Positions 56,534 to 64,000 of a stretch of DNA of 64,000 bases are shown here, piece after piece. A program made the position numbers and the translations under genes. The notes beneath the pieces were generated by a model that saw only the letters and a program-made list of their open reading frames with translations, was not told the origin of the DNA and made no database searches. Positions within the stretch are counted from its first letter, which is position 1. Every line of letters starts with the position of its first letter. The stretch is from Bursaphelenchus xylophilus (lineage: Eukaryota; Nematoda; Chromadorea; Rhabditida; Aphelenchoididae), in assembly GCA_904066235.2 (NCBI GenBank), contig CAJFCV020000004.1, forward strand, positions 4,650,001 to 4,714,000, in the 5' to 3' direction.

Positions 56534-59500
56534 AGTTTGTAGATCTCGTTCTAGAATTTACATTCAGATGAAGGAAATTCTCCGACTTTTCACGGAAAAA
56601 TGTTTCTTGGCCAAGAAGTTTCGGCCGCGAATTGTTTGGCCAATGGCAAGCTGCGCCCGAGGATAAATTCGTTTTGGAAATTTGAGAGAAACCGACCAGT
56701 TTTGTAAGTAAAAGTCAATCAAATCGTGTAAAAGAAGTTCTAAATCTCAATCATGACCTTGTTTAGACCTCTTTATAAGTGGACTCATACAACTATTTAA
56801 AAATTTTTGACAATAGTCGTAATGAAACTAGTCAAAGCGACCAAAAATTTGATAGTAATATTGTTTTCGTGCAGAATAAAACGAAAAGTTTCTTGTTATC
56901 ACTCCTATTTACAGGTTCTGTCGAAACTCTTATCAATCTTCGGCGCCGAGCGCAATCTTTTATAATTTCGGGCGCAGCTCGCCCTTGTCTCTGCGAATTA
57001 TTTACGAGCAATTCGAAGGAAATGTGCTTCTTTTGTTGGAAACACAATCTCAAAAGAGTTTATTGACTCGATCTTGACAATTGCATTATTACTAGCAACA
57101 ATTTTATTAGTTTTTATTCAAAATTGTATTACTTTAATTGAAATGTAAACTATAATTGTAACCTACCAGGTGTAAGGATGAATGCCATGTTGTTCCCAAT
57201 GATTACAACTGTAGATGCAACTGCCAATTATTTGGCTTTTGATGGTTTTTAATCAGTCAGCGTCTTCTAAATTGTTGTAATTGATGGTATCCCGATATAA
57301 AACATTTGCTCGAAACGTTTTCCCGAGGGGCTTTTCCGATCGAAGAACGGTCGCGTGTAATCGATTAACCCACGGAACGCTCAGAATAATCAAAAAATTT
57401 CTCACAAAGGGTCTTTCTTTTTGTGTTGACATCTGATTGTGCCTGGTGTAATATAAAGGAGCGGAAAAGTTTAGAACTGGTGTTATTGTAGTAGTTTGGC
57501 CCGAAAGTCCCACTGGAATTAGTTTTTGCTTTGTAAACTTTGTCAAGGTTAGATGAACTTTGGTTTTAAAAAATTTTCTACAATTTTTATTGGAGATTTG
57601 AATATTCAGTTGAATTAAAGATCGTCAGCATCGAGGAGCGTATGTCTGACAATTGATATTCCTTCAGCGCATGGCTTTTGAAAACTCTTCGAGTTTAAAA
57701 ATATGGTTTTTGAGCGAATAGTCACCATTTTGGCATAAACTTGGGCAAATCGAGATTTTTCAAACTCAGAAATCCGTGTTTTCTGCTAAACGCCATCTGA
57801 AATTTTTGTCAAACGCCTTTCTGTTCACATCCACCAAATCCTCCGATTATTTCAAACCACATTACTCTCAGCAAATAACTCTTTGAAACGATTAAAATCA
57901 AAAATTTTATAAAGTAATCGCAACCTGTACCCAGTTTACTCTCCGAACCCTCAAAACAACCTCGCTTTTGTACCGAAAAACAAGAGCTTTAAAAATTTTC
58001 ATCTCTTTATCTTGAACACTCGAGAGACAAAGATTCAACGAGTTTTTTTTGTATAACAAGTAAAGGGAGGAAAGCATTTTAAATCGCTTTACTGATAAAA
58101 CACACACGAATTGTAAATGGAGAGAGAAAATACAACGCAAAATGGGGGTTTTAACAATCAAATTGGAAGGAAGTAGTAAAATAATAGGTAAGAAAAATGA
58201 TTTGTTTTATATACTACAGTATTATATACCGTATTACATTTTAAAAAGTTCAAAAAAGGCAAAAACCCAATAAATATGGGGTAGAGGTCAATAAAACAGT
58301 AGGATTACCACCAGTGTTTACTAATATAGACTCCAAATTATTACTATCAAGGCTGCACTCAAAGCTTTTTAGTTAATTTGCCCAATTTCTCATCATCCCA
58401 GGTAAAAGTTGGGCTTATAAAAAATTATGATCCTCTTTTGATTAAGCTTCGATCGTCTTTTTGTAATAAGAATATTGCTACTTTGGAGATCAAAGGAAAC
58501 TCTTCACGTGTACAAAAAACAATAACAATGTTGCGGAAAACAGAAAGATAAGATATATCCTTAAAATTTGCTTTTGGAGAAAAGAAAAAAGATCAAGAAA
58601 CCGGAACGTAAAAATAAGAAATCACAGTGATAAACAAAAGGACGGGTCTCATGTTAGAACTTGTCCTTGTACTGCGTTCAGGGCCCAGTTAACACGTGCT
58701 TTTTTGAAGGTGATTAGTCATGAAATAAGCGCCAATTTTAGGCCAAAGACAGAGAACTGGGATCTTCATTGAGATTCTTTAAATCAACTTAAGGCAACAA
58801 TAAAAAAAGGCAAGATTAATGTCAAATTGTTGATCCAACAGGCACCTCCAAAAACAGAATCTTTGCCTCGGGGCAAAAGAGTGATAAGAGTGCGGAAAAC
58901 CCGGGTACAACAACACATAAACGTATCTGTCCACGTTTTTCTTCTTTGTGATTACTAAAAACAAGCCAATTCTAGAAATCACGGGGTTTCTGACAATAAT
59001 TTACAATTCCCAACGAAAAGTAAGTCCTTAGAGAGTATGGCAGCTCAAACATCAAGATTAAAGGAGTATATCTGGAGGAATTCTGCGAGTCCAAAACTTT
59101 TCTTTATTCGTTTTGAGTAGGCCAAATCGGAAGTTCGGCCGAAGAAGTCAGGGCGTACTGTTTCAGAACGTTTCAACTGTTAGTTGTGTGTCTATTTGGA
59201 TGCCGGAAGTCTGGCCAACGGTCTAATGGGCCAAAAGGAGAGGTGATATGGAACTTGCAAGAACTCAATAACATAAAATGTCATATAAAATGTAAAAAAA
59301 GAGTCTCAAATGACAAAACATTACATTATTTTTCTAATAAAAGATGTCGTGACGACGTATTTTGTAGAAATTTAAAAGTTCATACCAAAATTGCATATTT
59401 TTATACCTCAAAGCACATACTAATCATATTTGAGCAACACTTACGCCATCTTACATCTAATTGCGTCACAAGTTACAGTTTCCAATGTGGCGAGCTGCGC

Positions 59501-59782
59501 CCTGGACAGTCGAAACTTTGGATCTTTCGCTCTTTCTCTTTTTTCTCCGGGTCGAATCGGGCTTCTGAATGAGATTACTGTAGTTTTAACGTATTATAAT
59601 CAAAAATTTGACTTTTTAAAATGAATTTAGATGTTTTTGGATCTCGATATTATTTTAGATCGCCCTTTTTAGTCCTAAAACACGTTCCTCTCCGTTTACT
59701 TTTTATTTCTCTCTCTTCTTATCACTTTTTTACAGGTTTAGGTTCCCAACTTTGCTGTTTACAAGCGCCAAAAGTCATCGAA
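56534..59782. other. Large intergenic region before the M1 aminopeptidase
   Basis: 3.25 kb, AT-rich. A 97-codon minus-strand frame at 57253-57546 ends in NLEDAD but has no signal, domain or splice support. The right end holds a TTTTTTACAG acceptor at about 59735 before the peptidase ATG. No gene called. Confidence 0.4.
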
Positions 59783-62700
59783 ATGACCAAAGAATTCTCT
59801 AAACTCCCAACTTTTGCCTATCCCACAGCCTATTCCATTTATCTAAAGCCGGATATAAACACTTTCAACTGTCTGGGGAAGGTTACAATTACTATTAACA
59901 TAGTTGAATCAACGAATTTATTGCAACTTCACGCCGAGAAATTGAAATTCACCGACGTTTCACTCGTTTTGGAGAGCGGGAAAGGTAAATTAATATAAAA
60001 TTGTCATAATTTGATATTATACTTGATATATTACCTTGTCTTAGCTCTGGAACGACCTTCTCTTCGATTTGATGAGACCTGGAGTCTTTTATTTGTTGAT
60101 CTCGGATCTAAAATAGAGCCTCAACTGATCAAACTGACCTTTGAATATGAGTTTACTTTAAATGAGCATCTGAATGGCTTCTATCGCTCTAATTACAAGG
60201 ATTCTGAGGGCAAACAGAAGTGCTTGCTGTCTACTTTTTTGTGTGTAAGTTACCTTAGGAGATTATTTTGATCAAATTCCCTAAATTTTTTAAAATCTCG
60301 AATTTATATTGTCTTACACAAATTCTGATCGTATTTTAGCCCACTTATGCCCGAAAAGTCTTCCCCTGTTACGATGAGCCTATCTACAAAGCCACTTTCC
60401 AAGTGGAACTTGAAGTTTCTAAAGGATTAACTGCCTTATCTAACATGCCAGTGGAATCTCAGATTGAAAAAGATGACACAAAACTATTCAAATACGTGAC
60501 TTCTCCACCCATGTCAACATATTTAGTAGCCTTTGCTGTAGGAGAACTTGAATATATCGAGGTAGGCTCTGATTTTTTAATATTATCCATGGCATCAGCT
60601 GAAAAACATTTGAAAACATAAATTTTTAATGAATAGAAGGCAACTTTTTAGGAAACTGCTTCCAATGGCATCCCGATCCGAGTGTATACAACTCCCGGTA
60701 AGCAGAAACAAGGGAAGTATGCCTTGGAAGTCGCCTTAAAAGCATTGGTTTGGTATGAAAAGTGGTTTAATATCCCATATTCCCTGCCCAAATGCGATCT
60801 GATTGCCATTCCTGACTTTACAATGGGCGCTATGGAGAATTGGGGTCTGGTTACTTACCGAGAGGTGGCTCTCCTCATTGATGACACCAAGTCTTCGAGT
60901 AAACAAAAGTCTCGAGTTGCGCTGATCGTGGCTCATGAACTGGCACACTTTTGGTTTGGGGATTTGGTCACTATGGTAAATTTATAGTGATTGAACTAAC
61001 AGGGGAAGTACGTCAAGTGCGACGCTCAGATTTTGATGAATCTTGGCACAAATTTATAATAATGTTTTCTAAAATATATGCGAGAATTCAAGCTCGCGCT
61101 TTGCAGATACCATCGAGATTTTTAGGTCGAAAGTCGACGAAAATTTGAGACTTTTTGTCAAATTTCGGCACGAAAAGTTGCATCCCTATTTCTACCGTAA
61201 AGGTTATTGTTTCCACAAAATATGATTTTTTCCGCACGAAACTAGCAAAGTTAAGGCCAAAAAGTGTTTTTTTTCTCTGACCGCTCTCCGCGTTTAGCGT
61301 ATTCTCTCGGCCGCAAAGATCGTTGAATATCTCGGCTTCGCCTTCGAAGCGCGAGCTAAAACTTTCAGGAATTGATATTTAGTTTATCCCCGACGTGTGT
61401 GCAAAATTTAAAGAAAATCTAAGCGTCGCACTTGGGGTACTTCCCTTGTAAGTTTTTGATGACAAAAAAAATTGAGTCATAGATAATTTCCCTTTTTAGA
61501 AATGGTGGACGGACCTCTGGTTGAACGAAGGTTTCGCATCCTTTATGGAATACGTTTTCGTCGACCAGAATACTCCCGAATTCAAGATCTGGCTTCATTT
61601 TTTGACCTTTGAGGTCTCTCGAGGCTTCCGGTTAGACTCTTTGAATTCGACGCATCCTATTGAAGTGGAGATCTCGAATCCGAATGAATTGGACGAGATC
61701 TATGATGCCATCACTTATGCCAAGGCCTGCTCTGTAAACCGGATGTTGTATTGTTATTTGGGCGCCGAAAAGTATCAAAAGGGCCTTCAGATCTACCTAA
61801 ATCAATTTAAATTCAAAAATGCCGAGACAAAAGATTTGTGGAGAGCATTGGGAGAGGCTTCAGGAGAGGATGTGGATAAATTGATGTCGTCTTGGACCAA
61901 ACAAGAGGGATTTCCATTGATTTCGGTATCAGAAGAGAGGCTAAATGATGGGAAAGTGAGATTACATCTAAAACAGGATCGATTTATTGCTGATGGAAGC
62001 ACTGATTCCACTCTCTGGCATGTCCCGATTACTGTAACAACCGAATCAAGGAAGGATTTCAAGTTTTTGCTATCAAAAAAGGAGGATTCTTTTGTTATTG
62101 ATGGCATTTCTGATGGCGAATATATCAAATTGAACGCGGAAACGACGGGCTTCTACAGAGTTCATTACTCGACGAGTCTAATCGATAGATTACTAAAGAA
62201 GTATCGGGAGTTGGCCACAGCGGATCGTTTTGGATTGGCCAATGACACTTTTGTTTTGCTGAACGCGGGGAAAACAGAGGCGTTGAGATTCATTGAATTA
62301 ATCGAAAATGCCAAAGATGAGAGGGAATACGTCGTTTGGGAAACATTGGACAGTGGAATCGGAAGCTTGGCCAACGTTTTGGCAAGGAATGAGGACGAGA
62401 ATTTGAAGAAAAAGTTTGATCAATTTATAATTGGGGTGATGGAGGGGATCGGAGAAGATTTGGGATGGACACCGAAGGAAAGAGAGGGTAAGGAGTACTT
62501 GATTTTGATGGTGGGTAGTAGGATATAAGACTTGAGAGGTGGGCGGTTCTTGGTTCGTCATTTTAGCCGTTTCTCCCAGTATTAGATCTGTGGCGAAAAT
62601 TTGTTGAGTTTCTCGACTGCCCATGACAAACGATGTCCAAAAGTTTTAGTAATTGATGGGCGGACTATGTAGGTCATTTACACACAATTTGATAAAAATT

Positions 62701-63631
62701 GAAAAGTGAAATATGGTCCATCTTTATGTCATCATGATCCAGTTTTGTCCACAATTTATGTATTTTTGACCGCTAAATGGCGACTAATTGATCCTCAACT
62801 AACTCCGTGTCCTTTCAGGTTCTCAAGTTCCCATCCTCCGATCACTTATTTTGAGCCGTCTCTCCAAATGCGGCCATCAGCCAACAATCTCGACTGCCAT
62901 TTCCAAATTCAATGCCCATGTCGCAAATGGATCTCCATTACTGCCAGATCAGCGAGCATTAATTTATTCAACTGTGGCCAGAAATTGTGGAAAAGATGGT
63001 ATTGAGAAGTTGAAAAGGATCTTTGAAACTTGCGGATTCAGCGAAGTCGAGAATGACGTCATCTTTTCCTTAGGACAAGTGCCGGAAAGGGAGTTGTTGA
63101 AGGATGTATTCGAGTATGGAGTGGTCAATGGGAAGGTTAGGAATCAGGTAGGGGAAGAAAATCAAATTTTTTGTTATACTTGAGATAAAAATTTCAGTTT
63201 TTCAAAATTCATCAAGAATGATGTAATTTCAGGACCTTGCTTCGTTCTTTTATGGTGCTGTCACTCATAAAGTAGGACAGGATTATTGTTGGACCTTCTT
63301 CAAAGACAATTTACAACTACTGTTAACCAAATTTGGATCAGTAAACTCAAATCTTTTTCAAAATTCCTTCAAATTAGCGGGAAATCAACAAAGTTCCAAG
63401 CAATTTATCGATGAATTTGAGGTAACTTTGTTAAAATATTGTCGTATTTCCAAGCTTGTTATTTTGCTTTAAGACTTATATTAACACCTTTTTTAGGCAT
63501 TTTGCAAGGCCAATTTCACTGTCGAGCAACAAAAAATTCTGGACCGCCCACTCCGTCAGACTGTGGAATTTATTAGGATCAATGAGAAATTGAGAACCTG
63601 TGAAGATGTACTGAAGCGTGTTTTATTGTAA
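59783..63631 (+). CDS. pam-1: Puromycin-sensitive-type M1 aminopeptidase
   Basis: Eight exons (59783-59984, 60045-60244, 60340-60561, 60652-60975, 61500-62487, 62819-63147, 63233-63421, 63497-63631) join in frame to 862 residues. The N-terminal beta domain opens FSKLPTFAYPTAYSIYLKPD. Exopeptidase motif GAMEN is at about residues 267-271, the zinc motif HELAH at 303-307 and the third ligand Glu at 326 (WLNEGFASF), the standard 18-residue spacing. The transition-state Tyr is in TGFYRVHYS. The ERAP1-like C-terminal helical domain ends KRVLL. Zn and catalytic residues are all present. Such cytosolic enzymes trim peptides, and worm PAM-1 is needed for embryonic polarity and meiotic exit. Start 59783 follows a TTTACAG acceptor 47 bp upstream. 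Confidence 0.93.
61000..61450. mobile_element. 451-bp TIR element in the M1 aminopeptidase intron
   Basis: CAGGGGAAGTACGTCAAGTG at the left mirrors CAAGGGAAGTACCCCAAGTG read from the right, with matching GCGACGCT(C/T)AGATTTT beyond. TAA flanks both ends (60997-60999, 61451-61453). No transposase. The first bases resemble those of the NEKL-intron element. Confidence 0.8.
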
Positions 63632-64000
63632 TTTATAGTACTGTAGTTAGATATAAGAATATGAATAAAATTATGACATATCAAAATTTTTTTGGTATTT
63701 ATGACTAAAAAAGAAGGGAAATCATGTATTGGACTTTAACTTTTGAAATGTCTTGCACCTTTTAAAGATCACCGTAATACGTATTGATCGGTCCAAAATA
63801 ACAAAACTAAAGTTGCGGATCTCACCTCGAGTGTAATGCCGTCTTCCCGAGGTACATTTGATCTATTGTCCTTCCCAAAATCACTGTCGGTTATTAATGA
63901 CCCTCAAAATAAATATAATCGCTCAGCTCGTTTCGGTCTCTGATCATTTATCTGACTTCCTTTAGCCATAAAAATAAATTGCTTTGATAAAATAATTTAC
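63632..64000. other. 3' flank of the aminopeptidase gene
   Basis: 369 bp with an AATAAA at about 63664, probably the pam-1 polyadenylation signal. No gene seen up to the window edge. Confidence 0.4.

Noticed and set aside
57253..57546. A 97-codon minus-strand frame
   Set aside because: No domain, signal peptide or splice support in a gene-poor region; left uncalled.
59621..59782. In-frame N-terminal extension of the aminopeptidase
   Set aside because: It crosses a strong TTTACAG acceptor, and the family N-terminus begins at MTKEFSKLP.

Overview
The window is nuclear DNA of a nematode. Genes are split by short introns (many 40-100 nt, one apparently 37 nt) with GT...TTTCAG/TTTTAG splice sites. 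Several start codons sit just behind a TTTCAG/TTTTAG acceptor with no visible upstream exon, as expected for spliced-leader trans-splicing. The content is also nematode-like: a cuticle collagen with the typical N-terminal domain and RxxR site, a PTR-type patched-related protein, a worm-type CK1/TTBK-like kinase, a KNL-2 (SANTA plus SANT/Myb) centromere protein and a dnj-1-like DnaJ protein. Sequence alone does not give me the species; it is not C. elegans as I know it.

Layout. 0-8 kb: a small secreted peptide gene (209-409); knl-2 (608-2703, minus); a CK1/TTBK-like kinase (3011-4539); a tandem array of three ubiquitin-like units (4730-6527), the first broken; and PCNA (6978-8007, minus). 8-19 kb: a DDX54/DBP10 helicase (minus) and a large NIDO/AMOP/VWD/Sushi membrane protein of the Mesh/SUSD2 type (plus). 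19-29 kb: sparse DNA with a palindromic MITE, a cuticle collagen, a NEK6/7-like kinase whose first intron carries an 816-bp inverted-repeat element with a tRNA-like core, and a small secreted Pro/Gln/Tyr-repeat protein whose first intron was invaded by a 1.2-kb transposon. 29-42 kb: a candidate neuropeptide precursor, a catalytically dead aspartic-protease-like surface protein, a repeat-bearing 3.5-kb gap and a PTR protein. 42-56 kb is gene-dense: an Mps1/TTK-like kinase, NDUFAF3, SPF45/RBM17, dnj-1, a near-perfect 1.9-kb tandem duplication carrying CDPF1, ATP synthase subunit g, and nicotinate phosphoribosyltransferase with a 1.07-kb foldback element in one intron. 56-64 kb: a 3.2-kb gap and a complete puromycin-sensitive-type M1 aminopeptidase.

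How the genes relate. Most are unlinked housekeeping functions: DNA replication (PCNA), centromere and mitosis (KNL-2, Mps1-like and NEK kinases), RNA work (DDX54, SPF45), mitochondria (NDUFAF3, ATP synthase g) and NAD salvage (NAPRT). Two head-to-head pairs share short promoters: NDUFAF3/SPF45 (151 bp) and dnj-1/CDPF1 (323 bp). The least ordinary parts are the ubiquitin-like array with non-canonical C-termini, the dead aspartic protease, the Mps1-like kinase in a nematode, the tandem duplication with a templated junction, and several intronic inverted-repeat elements that share end sequences.
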